Assembly: GCA_045542735.1 (NCBI GenBank)
Contig: JAZQLQ010000012.1
Span: 25,697-89,696 of the forward strand
Reading direction: 5' to 3'
DNA: 64,000 nucleotides
Origin: UBA2882 sp045542735
Lineage (GTDB): Bacteria; Bacillota; Clostridia; Lachnospirales; Lachnospiraceae
The translations under genes were made by a program, and so were the position numbers. Positions 8,979-18,033 of this stretch are shown in pieces (within the stretch, counting starts at the first letter, position 1; every line of letters begins with the position of its first letter). The notes below the pieces were generated by a model. It had not been told where the DNA came from. It was given only the letters and a program-made list of their open reading frames with translations, and searched no databases.

Positions 8979-9066
8979 CGTGTGACTCTGGAGAAACCCG
9001 TGTGACGGGGGCCGAAGGTGTAAGGTGTGACATACACTGATCTCTCAGGCAAAAGGACAGAGAAAA
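8979..9066 (+). promoter_or_regulatory. Glycine riboswitch, single aptamer
   Basis: Conserved blocks of the glycine aptamer are present in order: CTCTGGAGA (about 8987-8995), the GCCGAAGG junction (about 9011-9018), and TCAGGCAAAAGGACAGAG (about 9045-9062). The last closes the P1 stem with the first. Only one aptamer is seen, whereas many glycine riboswitches are tandem pairs. A terminator follows at 9087, and the symporter gene starts at 9172. In this family glycine normally turns expression on. Confidence 0.93.
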
Positions 9067-9086
9067 CCAAAAGGTTTTTATGTTTG

Positions 9087-9120
9087 ATAGGGCAGGAGTC
9101 AAAAATCCTGTCTATTTTTA
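9087..9120 (+). terminator. Riboswitch-controlled terminator
   Basis: A stem of about 10 bp with one bulged G (9087-9097 with 9106-9115), a loop GTCAAAAA and a TTTTT tail. It lies between the glycine aptamer and the symporter gene, the usual expression platform. Confidence 0.75.
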
Positions 9121-9171
9121 TGCAAAAAAGCATAGTTTAGAGTTACAAATGAAAGATAAAGGAGAAAACTT

Positions 9172-10590
9172 ATGTGGGCAACAATGAATGAGTGGCTGGT
9201 AAAAATCGATGACCTTGTGTGGGGTGTGCCGTTGATCGTGTTGATTATGGCAGGTGGTATCTTATTGACGATACGTACCAAGTGTTTGCAGGTGGTAAGA
9301 CTTCCGCTTGCGTTAAAGTGGATGGCAAAAAATGAAGAAGGCGGAGAAGGAGAGGTGTCTTCCTTTGGTGCCCTTTGTACTGCATTATCAGCAACTATCG
9401 GAACAGGAAATATTGTCGGTGTGGCAACGGCTGTATGTGCCGGAGGTCCCGGTGCACTTTTCTGGATGATCTTGGCGGCGTTCTTTGGAATGGCAACCAA
9501 ATATTCTGAAGGTTTGTTAGCGGTTAAATATCGTGTGATTGACAAGGATAACCATGCGCTTGGAGGACCTTTCTACTATATTGAACAAGGTATGGGTAAA
9601 GGCTTCAAATGGTTAGCAAAATTATTTGCGTTTTTTGGTGTAGCAGCAGGTTTGATGGGTATTGGTACTTTTACTCAGGTAAATGGTATTACTTCTGCAG
9701 CGCAGAACTTCTTTGATCCCAATCAGGCAAGTACTGTAACTATTCCCGGTATTGGTACATATTCTTGGGTTGTTGTTATTGCATCTGTTATTTTAACTGT
9801 ATGCGTGGCCTTAGTAGTTATTGGCGGTATTAAGAGAATCTCTAATGTGGCGCAGGTTATTGTGCCTTTTATGGCAATTATTTATGTTGTGTTCGCTGTT
9901 ATTTTGATTATCTGCAATATTACAGAAGTTCCCGCTGCCATTGTTACAATTGTAAAAGGAGCATTTAATCCTCAAGCAGTAACCGGTGGTGTCGTGGGAA
10001 GTATGATGGTAGCTATGCAGAAAGGTGTAGCGAGGGGTATTTTCTCCAATGAATCAGGTTTGGGTTCTGCACCCATTGCAGCGGCGGCTGCACAGACCAA
10101 GGAGCCTGTACGTCAGGGTCTGGTATCCATGACAGGTACTTTTATCGATACAATCATTATTTGTACTATGACAGGTATCTCTGTTGTACTTACCGGTGCA
10201 TGGCAGGTAGAAGGTTTGGAAGGTGTGCAGGTAACTACTTATGCATTCCAGAAGGGTTTGCCTTTCCCTGAGCAGTTATCAGCATTTATTTTAATGCTTT
10301 GTTTGATTTTCTTTGCATTTACCACAATCCTTGGATGGGATTACTATTCGGAACGTTGTCTGGAATATTTGACCGGAAGAAATATGAAGGCAGTAAAAGT
10401 ATACAGATGGCTTTATATTTTGGCTGTATTTATTGGACCATTCATGACTGTATCCGCAGTATGGACTATTGCAGATATCTTTAATGGTATGATGGCATTC
10501 CCTAATATGATTGCAATGTTTGCATTAAGTAGTGTGGTAGCAAAAGAGACCAAGGATTTCTTTGCAGCTAAAAAACATTTAGAGAAATAA
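9172..10590 (+). CDS. Sodium:alanine/glycine symporter (AGCS family)
   Basis: A 472-residue protein with about ten to eleven membrane segments that imports alanine or glycine with sodium. The family signature is clear: SATIGTGNIVGV (about residues 70-81), then AGGPGALFWM (about 87-96), and later FSNESGLGSAPIAAAAA (about 290-306). ATG 9172 has AAAGGAG upstream. The glycine riboswitch and terminator in its leader indicate that it responds to glycine, so it may serve uptake, or export of excess glycine as proposed for related riboswitch-linked symporters. It is followed after 24 bases by an ECF sigma gene, but nothing shows a shared role. Confidence 0.95.
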   Translation: MWATMNEWLVKIDDLVWGVPLIVLIMAGGILLTIRTKCLQVVRLPLALKWMAKNEEGGEGEVSSFGALCTALSATIGTGNIVGVATAVCAGGPGALFWMILAAFFGMATKYSEGLLAVKYRVIDKDNHALGGPFYYIEQGMGKGFKWLAKLFAFFGVAAGLMGIGTFTQVNGITSAAQNFFDPNQASTVTIPGIGTYSWVVVIASVILTVCVALVVIGGIKRISNVAQVIVPFMAIIYVVFAVILIICNITEVPAAIVTIVKGAFNPQAVTGGVVGSMMVAMQKGVARGIFSNESGLGSAPIAAAAAQTKEPVRQGLVSMTGTFIDTIIICTMTGISVVLTGAWQVEGLEGVQVTTYAFQKGLPFPEQLSAFILMLCLIFFAFTTILGWDYYSERCLEYLTGRNMKAVKVYRWLYILAVFIGPFMTVSAVWTIADIFNGMMAFPNMIAMFALSSVVAKETKDFFAAKKHLEK

Positions 10591-10614
10591 TTTTCTGCAA
10601 CGAGAGAACGTAAT

Positions 10615-11103
10615 ATGACAGTAGAAGAAGTACTGGCAAAGTATTCGGACATGGTGTATCGCTTAGCATATGCGCGCACCATGAGCCAATACGATGCAGA
10701 AGATATAACACAGGATGTGTTCATCAAATATATGAAGCATCAGCATGAGTTTCAGGATGATGAGCACAGAAAGGCCTGGTTAATCCGTGTAACCGTCAAT
10801 GCATCAAAGTCGCTGATGACTACGGCATGGAACCGCAAGAAGGTATCCATGGAAGATGTAGAAGGTGTATTGGAAGGGAAATCGGGCTTGGATGATCTGG
10901 ATATGGATCAACTTCTGTTAAAAGAAGTTGCCAAATTGAAGGAAAAATACCGCGTTGTAGTGCATCTGTTTTATTTTGAAGAATTATCGGTAAAAGAGAT
11001 TGCACAGATGACAGGGATGAAAGAATCTACGGTGAAGTCTCATTTGTTCAGAGCCAGAGAAATTTTGAAGCAAAATCTAAAGGAGGAGGATTTCGATGTT
11101 TAA
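10615..11103 (+). CDS. ECF-type RNA polymerase sigma factor
   Basis: A 162-residue extracytoplasmic-function sigma factor that directs RNA polymerase to a small stress regulon. Region 2 spans about residues 8-70, with MVYRLAYARTMSQYDAEDITQDVFIKYMK. Region 4 spans about 105-155, with a helix-turn-helix ELSVKEIAQMTGMKESTVKSHL. Region 3 is only a short linker, as in this class. Its stop overlaps the start of the next gene by 8 bases, so sigma and its probable anti-sigma are made in step. The promoter it recognises cannot be told from one locus. Confidence 0.93.
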   Translation: MTVEEVLAKYSDMVYRLAYARTMSQYDAEDITQDVFIKYMKHQHEFQDDEHRKAWLIRVTVNASKSLMTTAWNRKKVSMEDVEGVLEGKSGLDDLDMDQLLLKEVAKLKEKYRVVVHLFYFEELSVKEIAQMTGMKESTVKSHLFRAREILKQNLKEEDFDV

Positions 11104-11707
11104 AGAAGAATATCAAAAAGAAATGAATCAGATTAAACCGAATGAAGCCTTTTTAAATGATTTGGCGAAGAAAATGGAGGCGGAAACTGTGTATCCCATA
11201 TCCCGCAAGAGAAATACAACTGCATGGGTTACCGTTGCTGCGGCAGCCGTTATCTGTATTGGCATTGGTTTTGCATGGCAGGGTAGGACAATAGACTCTG
11301 TGGATGAAAACTATATGACCCAAAATGCCGGTGCAGTAACAGAGCAGGATACAGCGGGACAGGAGGGTATATTTGCCGGCAGTTCCTGGTATGGCGAAGA
11401 AACGGATGCGGTAAAGATTTATGATATTCTATTAGATAAAATGCAAACATCGAAACGTCTGGTGATTATGGAATCGGATAGTCATACATTTACGACGGCA
11501 CATGAGGTTTCCGGGCCCAAGGAAGATGAACTGGTACAAAAGTTGATGGGTGGTACGATCACAGATGCTGTGACATCGGATGATTTGACAGACAAAACAG
11601 CAATTTACTATTTGGCAGAGTTTGATGACGGAACAGTCGTAAAGTTTGCAATTTATGATGAAACCTATTTTTATTGTAATGAATTTGAAGGAATATTCAC
11701 TTTATGA
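11096..11707 (+). CDS. Probable membrane-bound anti-sigma factor
   Basis: A 203-residue protein with a cytoplasmic N-terminal part (about residues 1-40, KEEYQKEMNQIKPNEAFLNDLAKKM), one membrane helix (about 42-62) and an extracytoplasmic C-terminal domain of about 135 residues. The N-terminal segment has the PNEAFLNDLAKKM pattern seen in putative anti-sigma proteins next to ECF factors in Clostridia. Position, topology and 8-base overlap with the sigma gene support that role, but no zinc-binding HxxxCxxC motif is present. It overlaps the next gene by 4 bases (ATGA). Confidence 0.7.
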   Translation: MFKEEYQKEMNQIKPNEAFLNDLAKKMEAETVYPISRKRNTTAWVTVAAAAVICIGIGFAWQGRTIDSVDENYMTQNAGAVTEQDTAGQEGIFAGSSWYGEETDAVKIYDILLDKMQTSKRLVIMESDSHTFTTAHEVSGPKEDELVQKLMGGTITDAVTSDDLTDKTAIYYLAEFDDGTVVKFAIYDETYFYCNEFEGIFTL

Positions 11708-13953
11708 TGAAACGGAATAAGGTTCTTGCGCTGGTCGCAGGATGTGTATTAATTGGCGGAATTTTATTCTGCCAATTTGCATGTAAACAGGAAGTAATCA
11801 GTGCGAAGGAGTTGAAGCAACAGTTCGCAGAAAAAAGAGATAGTTTGGCTCCTATATATAATCTGGGTCAGGATGACAAACTGTGCTTTCAGTTTGCGTT
11901 GGATTATACTTGTATAGAAGAATTACGTGTGGATGGATTAGAAATGATATCGGTACATACTGCACCTACGTGTCATGCGGACAGTCAAGTTGAGTGCTAT
12001 GTGTGGGAAGAAGAAAATGAGGGGAAAACTACGATATATGCTTCTCCCGTTGTCCCTGCTTTTGCATCAGTGTCCTTGGAGGAGAAGGAAGATGTCTGGG
12101 GATGCGCGCCTATTTACTATGTATGTATCCGTTATGATATAGATAGCAGAGAACCGGAGAAATTGGATGCACCGGTTGTCATTCCTTTTACCGTGGAGTC
12201 TTCATGTGAAGTGCCAAATGTCATGGGAACAATAGATGAGTACGGACAGTTACTTTTGTCATGGGAGCCGGTTGCAGGTGCAGAATCTTATGCTGTGTAT
12301 CAACATAGTAACGACGGTATATGGATTGAAAAGATAGGAGATACCACAGATACGTCTTTTATGCCGCAGACAGAAGATACCATCACAACGGATGGGTATC
12401 AAAATGATGGAGTCCGTGGCCGCTATTATGTGACAGCTTGCGTGAACGGAGAGGAAAGCAATCTGTCTGCTGCTGTACATACTGAGGAGTTACCATTGCC
12501 GCAGTGTTTTTTAGAGGAAGTGGCATATGGGCAAGTGTATGAATCGGTAGAAAAGCTACCTGATAAAATGCAAATTCTCAATACCGACGGAAGTGTTATG
12601 TGGCGTCCGGTGTACTACCGGCTTACTTCTGTAGATGAATATGCATGTTATGATTTTTCGGTAGCCGGAACAATGCTTGGGGGAATGGTTTGCGTTAAGG
12701 ACCAAGAGGAAGAGTTTCCTACTGTCATTGAGAGCGAAAGTAATTTTGTATATTTAGATAAGAACACACATTTAAATAAAGTCCCTTCTATGGCGGTGAA
12801 GAGTGTGTTGGCACAGGCAGACACAGAAACAGTGGGTCACAATCAGGAGGGAAGTGTGGATTTTTATCAAGCGGCATTGGGGCAAACAGAGCAGTGGATA
12901 CAAGAAGGGGATTCATTCACTGTATCAAAACCGGTTGAAGGGTGTAAGGTATTTGCTGACAGTGCAGGAGAAGCGTGGCTATGCTATCACCTTTTGGCAG
13001 CAGAAGAGGAGGTTCCTTTACAAGCATTTCCTGATTTGCTAGACCCTTATGTGCTGGAGGATACTTTTTTGAAGGTATGTCACCAGAATCCATATATTAT
13101 GGGTGTGCAATCCTACTATTTTGATTATGAAAAATTGACATTGAACATAGAATATGTATATACCAAAAGTGAGATTCAGAAGAGACAGAAGCAACTACAT
13201 AAGGAAGCAACTGAAATTGTTTCTTCTATTATAAATGATGGAATGTCCCAAGAAGAAAAGACAGAGGCTATCTATCTGTGGATGGAAGAGCATTGCACTT
13301 ATGCATCCAAAGAATGGGAATATTTAAAAGAAGAGGGATTTCAAAAAGATAACAGATGGAAAGACTTTGAAGATGCCAATAATGCATATGGAGCCGTTGT
13401 AAAAGGTGAGGCATTATGTGGAGGCTATGCTTCTGCTTATCAATTACTTTGTTATATGGCTGACGTAAAAGTAATTACAGTCAATGGGTACCTAAACGGA
13501 AATATTCCTCATGCATGGAATATGGTTTATGTGGAAGGAAACTGGTACCAGTTGGATTGTAGCAGCAATAAAAATACCATGGGAATTCCATTCTATTTAT
13601 ATTTTGCTGATTTAAGATCGGCAGAGGCGCGAGGTTATGTGTTAGGTAGCGAATTTGCCATGGATCGGGAATGCAAATTATTGCGGCAGCAGAACAATGA
13701 AGGGAAAAAAGAGTATTATACAGCACATAATCTGGAAGTGGCGACTATGGCAGAGGTAGAATGGCTGTTGACAAAGTATCTGGATGAAGAAAGTGTTGCA
13801 TTCCGTTGCACAGGTATGGATTTGGATGAAGCTGAATTGATAGAAATTGTACGTAAGGTGTATCTGAAGCATGGAAAAGAAGCGGAACTGGAGCAACTGA
13901 ATTATCATCAACTGGGGCAATATATTTTAATTTATAAAAAAACTGCAACCTAA
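11704..13953 (+). CDS. Lipoprotein with FN3-like and transglutaminase-like domains
   Basis: A 749-residue envelope protein. The N-terminus is a signal peptide with cysteines (FCQFAC) that could serve as a lipobox, though the match is loose. A fibronectin type III-like segment lies at about residues 165-255. From about 480 to 640 there is a transglutaminase-like fold: GEALCGGYASAYQLLC supplies the cysteine, HAWNMV the histidine and YQLDCS the aspartate, in the family order. Such proteins act as cysteine peptidases or cross-linkers, or as non-enzymatic folds. It overlaps the anti-sigma-like gene by 4 bases, so it probably belongs to the same envelope response unit. The substrate is unknown. Confidence 0.75.
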   Translation: MMKRNKVLALVAGCVLIGGILFCQFACKQEVISAKELKQQFAEKRDSLAPIYNLGQDDKLCFQFALDYTCIEELRVDGLEMISVHTAPTCHADSQVECYVWEEENEGKTTIYASPVVPAFASVSLEEKEDVWGCAPIYYVCIRYDIDSREPEKLDAPVVIPFTVESSCEVPNVMGTIDEYGQLLLSWEPVAGAESYAVYQHSNDGIWIEKIGDTTDTSFMPQTEDTITTDGYQNDGVRGRYYVTACVNGEESNLSAAVHTEELPLPQCFLEEVAYGQVYESVEKLPDKMQILNTDGSVMWRPVYYRLTSVDEYACYDFSVAGTMLGGMVCVKDQEEEFPTVIESESNFVYLDKNTHLNKVPSMAVKSVLAQADTETVGHNQEGSVDFYQAALGQTEQWIQEGDSFTVSKPVEGCKVFADSAGEAWLCYHLLAAEEEVPLQAFPDLLDPYVLEDTFLKVCHQNPYIMGVQSYYFDYEKLTLNIEYVYTKSEIQKRQKQLHKEATEIVSSIINDGMSQEEKTEAIYLWMEEHCTYASKEWEYLKEEGFQKDNRWKDFEDANNAYGAVVKGEALCGGYASAYQLLCYMADVKVITVNGYLNGNIPHAWNMVYVEGNWYQLDCSSNKNTMGIPFYLYFADLRSAEARGYVLGSEFAMDRECKLLRQQNNEGKKEYYTAHNLEVATMAEVEWLLTKYLDEESVAFRCTGMDLDEAELIEIVRKVYLKHGKEAELEQLNYHQLGQYILIYKKTAT

Positions 13954-13995
13954 ATATCCTTTCAATCGTATTATAGGAAAGGAGGTCGTGAACTT

Positions 13996-15099
13996 ATGAA
14001 AAAAATGATATTAACTTTATTAACAGGTGCAATGATGATGAGTGTTGCTACAGGATGCGGTAGCAATGAAAGTGTAAAAACAGAGACCAATTTGATGCAG
14101 GTTAATGCTGATGTGGCACAGGCAGAAGAAATTGAGCATGTATTTGCCGATGTGGAAACCATGGATGAGCAGGCAGATGAAGAATATATCGGAAATCCGG
14201 TTCCCGTAGTAGAAAATGGCATTAAGATGTGGGTGCCCGGAAATTATTGGTGCTTTTATGAAGAGGGAAAAGGCATCATTGCATATCAGAATGACATTTT
14301 CACTTTGTTACTGGGTGTCAGAGATGGTTCCTTGGAAGATGTGATGGAAAATCCGGAGGATTTACAACAGGGTGCTATTGATTTTGGCGGAGAATTGCAG
14401 GGTGATGTAGAGCTTGTAGAATTGGATGGCAAAGAGTATGCATATTTTGCTTTTACAAAAGATGGTGACCGTTTTGTTGTGGCATATACCGATGCGGCAG
14501 ACAGCGGAAAACGTATTGGTACCCAGATTCATGTAGTGGATGAGGATGCCACCGATCTGGAAATGGTAGAGTACTTTGCAAGAGTTGCAAAGACAACGGA
14601 AGAAACCGATGAAGAGGATACCACAGAGGAAAGTTTGGAAGATGCAAAACATATCTCTTATATCGGAGTAGAAAAAGAAGTAAGTACTTTGGAGTTTGAT
14701 GGATCTGCAGTAACATTTCAAGTAGCAGACGGTTTTTATTCTTCTTTTGCAGAAAGTGACGATTATTGGGCAGTGGAATATTTTGCAGAAGATGGTTATG
14801 ACAGAAGCATAGATTGTTATCTGATGCCCAATGAGGATTGGGGAAGTGCTGAGAACTACATTGCATATGAAGCGGACTATTCTGATGGTTTGACTGTACA
14901 TGATTCTGTAGAGATTAACGGACATACATTCTACTATATTGAACGTGATTATACCGATGAAGGTGATAATATCCAGCGTGTTGAAGTGGCTACAGACATT
15001 GAAGGTGACATGATATACAGAATTTCGGTATGGGCAAACAATGTGGAGAAGGATGTGACCATTGAAGATGTCATGGCGTTTATGTCTATCGAAGAGTAA
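13996..15099 (+). CDS. Lipoprotein of unknown function
   Basis: A 367-residue secreted lipoprotein: the signal peptide ends in SVATGC, a good lipobox with the cysteine at about residue 21. The mature part is very acidic. It seems to contain two related halves of about 130 residues (about 70-195 and 220-367), each starting with a short strand-rich block followed by a YFARVAK- or FMSIEE-like end. That duplication is judged by eye. AAAGGAGGTCG lies upstream. It follows the transglutaminase gene by 42 bases, so it may share the ECF transcript. No enzymatic motif is seen. Confidence 0.7.
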   Translation: MKKMILTLLTGAMMMSVATGCGSNESVKTETNLMQVNADVAQAEEIEHVFADVETMDEQADEEYIGNPVPVVENGIKMWVPGNYWCFYEEGKGIIAYQNDIFTLLLGVRDGSLEDVMENPEDLQQGAIDFGGELQGDVELVELDGKEYAYFAFTKDGDRFVVAYTDAADSGKRIGTQIHVVDEDATDLEMVEYFARVAKTTEETDEEDTTEESLEDAKHISYIGVEKEVSTLEFDGSAVTFQVADGFYSSFAESDDYWAVEYFAEDGYDRSIDCYLMPNEDWGSAENYIAYEADYSDGLTVHDSVEINGHTFYYIERDYTDEGDNIQRVEVATDIEGDMIYRISVWANNVEKDVTIEDVMAFMSIEE

Positions 15100-15110
15100 T
15101 GAGAAAAGCA

Positions 15111-15139
15111 TTGATTTTTTTGCCGCTTTTTTGCATAAT
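15111..15139 (+). promoter_or_regulatory. Possible sigma-A promoter
   Basis: TTGATT (15111-15116), a 17-base spacer and CATAAT (15134-15139) in the 69-base gap before the membrane protein gene. The match is moderate; the gene could also be read from the upstream operon. Confidence 0.35.
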
Positions 15140-15168
15140 AGAATTACTTAGGTAGGAGGGATTTTATT

Positions 15169-15690
15169 ATGAGAAATGCAAAGAATGAATTATTACAATT
15201 TTTGGCCGGCGTGGTTATGCTGACGGTTGGATTGTTTATCTTTTCCCAAAAAGTAGTTGTATACTCATCTTTTATGAGTGGCTTTTCCATGGGAGGTATG
15301 AGAATCACTTCCGGATTGATTGTGATTCCGTTAATTGCAGGCATTGTCTGGATGTTTGTCAGTGGAGCATCGTTCCCGTCAAAGATTATGACTGCTCTGG
15401 GTGCACTGTTGATTATCGTAGGTGTCATAGTTTCTACCAATATTCATTTGACAGCCATGACATTATATGAATGGATTATTATCCTGGTGCTTATCTTCGG
15501 AGGTGCAGGTCTACTGGTTAAGGTGCTTGTGGTTGGTGATTATAATGATGACGACGAGGACCGGTTTGGATATCGGGAGAGAAAAACAGTGCGTAGACAG
15601 AATAAGAGAAGCTCTTATACAAGCAGCTCTGTCAGTACAGGTAGCATCGACGTAGAAGCAGAATTGGAAGCTATGAAAAAGGGTAAATAA
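15169..15690 (+). CDS. Four-helix membrane protein of unknown function
   Basis: A 173-residue protein with four hydrophobic segments (about residues 10-30, 42-62, 70-92, 100-122) and a hydrophilic C-terminal tail rich in arginine and serine. No family is recognised. TAGGAGGG precedes the ATG. It lies at the end of the ECF-lipoprotein group and is closed by a terminator. It could be a small accessory membrane protein of that group, or unrelated. Confidence 0.65.
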   Translation: MRNAKNELLQFLAGVVMLTVGLFIFSQKVVVYSSFMSGFSMGGMRITSGLIVIPLIAGIVWMFVSGASFPSKIMTALGALLIIVGVIVSTNIHLTAMTLYEWIIILVLIFGGAGLLVKVLVVGDYNDDDEDRFGYRERKTVRRQNKRSSYTSSSVSTGSIDVEAELEAMKKGK

Positions 15691-15702
15691 AGAGATATAA
15701 AG

Positions 15703-15752
15703 AAGCCTTTGCAAAGCAGATGAGTGATAATCTGTAGAGCAAAGGCTTTTTT
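15703..15752. terminator. Rho-independent terminator between convergent genes
   Basis: A 10-bp stem AAGCCTTTGC (15703-15712) with GCAAAGGCTT (15739-15748), followed by TTTTT on the + strand. The minus-strand gene ends at 15756, so the hairpin may serve both. Confidence 0.8.
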
Positions 15753-15755
15753 GTG

Positions 15756-16730
15756 CTATTCTTTTGCCAGACGGTTAATGGTTTTTAAGATTAAGTCGCA
15801 AATGTGGGTGTCGGCACTGCGTCCCAATTCTTTCACTGATTCTATGGGGATGAGTCCACCCGCCATGCAGGCATGTCCGCCACCATTACCGATTCCGAGT
15901 AATGCTTCATGGATGATTTCGCCGGCATCCATTTCATCGATTTCACTTCGAACGGAAAATTTCCAGCCGGTATCACGCTTGGCATAAACGACCGTAAAGT
16001 CAACCTCATTTAAGGAAAGAATAAAATCGGAGACCATGGCAATGACTGCATCGGGACAGGAAAAGGGAATATATGCAATTCCGATATTTTCAAATACACG
16101 GATGGTATTGAATACTGCGCCGAACGCAGACAAGTCGGAAAATTCCATGTTGTTTCCGGATACTCTTCGTAGTGACGCATCGTCGGCATAAGGATTCAGA
16201 TATGCATACATCTCAATATCGGCTTCTGTAACCCCGCGTGTAAATTGATTGGTGTCCATCTTGATACCATAAAGTAAGGCGGTAGCAGTACGGCAGTCCG
16301 GTGTGATGTTCAATTGCTTAAAGTATTGTGCGATGATTGTAGAACATGCACCTACTATGCGGACATCTTTATATTGATATTCGATTTCTACGACGGTAGG
16401 ATGGTGGTCGATGCATGCGATTTCCGTGCCGATTAAATCAGTGACATTTCCGGCGTTTTTCTGGCTGTCAACCAGAATGATTTGGCTTTGCTCAGTCATC
16501 TGACGTAAATGTTCTTTGGGTTGGATTGCAATCTCAAATTCTTCCAGAATTCGTTTTGTGCTTAATGCATCAATCTTTCCATCATAGCAGAGGGTGGAAG
16601 AAATGTGAAAGTGCTCAAGCAGTCGGGCGAGCCCGTATGCACTTCCCAAGGCATCGGCATCGGGAAAGTTGTGGGTCTGAATATATACATGTGAATGTTT
16701 TAATTGTTTAAGAAAATTTAATAATTCCAT
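15756..16730 (-). CDS. DHH family phosphoesterase (NrnA-like)
   Basis: A 324-residue cytoplasmic phosphoesterase of the DHH/DHHA1 family. The first domain has HNFPDADALGSAY (about residues 20-32), IILVDSQ (about 84-90) and the defining DHH (about 107-109), which bind two metal ions. The C-terminal DHHA1 domain ends with GNGGGHACMAGG (about 282-293), the substrate-binding loop. Family members cleave nanoRNA, pAp or cyclic dinucleotide products such as pApA. This domain layout fits NrnA, but the natural substrate is not settled by sequence. It is transcribed alone, with AGGGAG before ATG 16730. Confidence 0.88.
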   Translation of the reverse strand: MELLNFLKQLKHSHVYIQTHNFPDADALGSAYGLARLLEHFHISSTLCYDGKIDALSTKRILEEFEIAIQPKEHLRQMTEQSQIILVDSQKNAGNVTDLIGTEIACIDHHPTVVEIEYQYKDVRIVGACSTIIAQYFKQLNITPDCRTATALLYGIKMDTNQFTRGVTEADIEMYAYLNPYADDASLRRVSGNNMEFSDLSAFGAVFNTIRVFENIGIAYIPFSCPDAVIAMVSDFILSLNEVDFTVVYAKRDTGWKFSVRSEIDEMDAGEIIHEALLGIGNGGGHACMAGGLIPIESVKELGRSADTHICDLILKTINRLAKE

Positions 16731-16869
16731 GACTACTCCCTATTAAAAATACATGATAAAATAAATCTGACTTATTTTACCATAGGATAGAAAGGGGAGG
16801 CAACTTTCTGTTTATATAATGGAAAAAAGTGCTATAATACCCATAAGATAAAGAAAAGGAAGAATGATT

Positions 16870-18000
16870 ATGGAACAAGGGAAAATGGATAAGAAAATAA
16901 TCAAATATTTTATTTTAATAGCTGTTTTAGTATTGGCGGTGACCAGATTTGATACATTGCTTGGTTTTATGGGTAAGCTGTGGAGCATTGCCACACCGTT
17001 GGTACTGGGTGCAGTCATGGCATACATTTTAAATATCATTATGAAGAAGTTAGAACAATTCTTCTTCCCTAAGAGCAAGAAAAAGTTTGTGGCAGTAATC
17101 AGACGTCCGGTATGTATTGTTTTGTCCATACTGTTGATTGTGCTGGTAGTATTCTTAATCATACGTCTGGTGGTTCCGGAGTTAATTGAGACCATTCGTT
17201 TAATTGGTCAATGGATTCCTATCGGATTACAAAAGGGACAGGAGTTTTTATTGGAGAATTCTGATCAGATTCCTGAATTGGAGAAATGGATTGCAAGCTT
17301 CAAGTTTGATTGGGAAAGCACTGCCCAAAAAGCAATTCAGTATTTGACTACCGGTGTAGGAGGTCTGTTGGGATCTACCATTACCTTGGTGGGTACGATC
17401 GGTGGTGGTGTGACCAACTTTGTTATTGGTTTAATTTTCGCCATTTACATTTTAGCAAGTAAAGAGAAATTGCAGAGTCAGATTGCCAGAACTGCAAAAG
17501 CATATGCAAAACCGGAGCTTCTTAAAAAAGCAGAAAAGGTCTTGGTGGTTGCAGATGAAACTTTTTCCAGTTTTATTATTGGCCAGTGTACTGAAGCGGT
17601 TATCCTTGGTGTTTTATGTATTATCGGTATGAAGATATTTGGTTTCGATTATGCGCCCATGGTTGGTACTTTTATTGGTGCAACTGCATTAATCCCGGTT
17701 GTAGGTGCATATATAGGTGGTGCGGTCGGATTTATTATGATTTTGACCGTCAGTCCTGTGAAAGCGGCTTTCTTCCTATTATTCCTTGTTGTTTTACAGC
17801 AGTTAGAGGGAAATATTATTTATCCCCGTGTGGTTGGTTCATCCATCGGTCTTCCGGGTATGTGGGTACTGGCATCTGTGACAATCGGTGCGGGACTTGG
17901 TGGTATTGTGGGGATGCTTCTGGGTGTGCCCATGGCAGCGACGGCTTATAAATTATTGAGAAGCGATGTAAACAAGAGAGTAGAAAAGCAGAAAAAATAA
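16870..18000 (+). CDS. AI-2E family transporter (PerM/YdiK type)
   Basis: A 376-residue membrane protein with about seven to eight helices in the family arrangement: a helix pair at the N-terminus, a third and fourth near residues 80-105, then a long extracytoplasmic loop and a C-terminal helix bundle. The bundle has the motif PLVGTFIGA-like segment (here APMVGTFIGATALIPVVGAY) around residues 260-280. Despite the family name, members have varied roles, including sodium/proton exchange. ATG 16870 is preferred over 16864, because AGGAAGA (16857-16863) would be too close to the latter. A TATAAT sits at 16833-16838, but its -35 partner is poor. Confidence 0.88.
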   Translation: MEQGKMDKKIIKYFILIAVLVLAVTRFDTLLGFMGKLWSIATPLVLGAVMAYILNIIMKKLEQFFFPKSKKKFVAVIRRPVCIVLSILLIVLVVFLIIRLVVPELIETIRLIGQWIPIGLQKGQEFLLENSDQIPELEKWIASFKFDWESTAQKAIQYLTTGVGGLLGSTITLVGTIGGGVTNFVIGLIFAIYILASKEKLQSQIARTAKAYAKPELLKKAEKVLVVADETFSSFIIGQCTEAVILGVLCIIGMKIFGFDYAPMVGTFIGATALIPVVGAYIGGAVGFIMILTVSPVKAAFFLLFLVVLQQLEGNIIYPRVVGSSIGLPGMWVLASVTIGAGLGGIVGMLLGVPMAATAYKLLRSDVNKRVEKQKK

Positions 18001-18003
18001 AAA

Positions 18004-18033
18004 GACGGTGGTTGGTTATTGCCAGCCACCGTC
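18004..18033 (-). terminator. Rho-independent terminator of the SDR gene
   Basis: A 12-bp stem with one G-T pair (18004-18015 with 18022-18033). On the minus strand it is followed by CTTTTTATTTTTT. It holds the SDR stop codon in its loop. Confidence 0.75.

Noticed and set aside
14362..15111. 249-codon minus-strand frame inside the lipoprotein gene
   Set aside because: Antisense shadow with no ribosome site.
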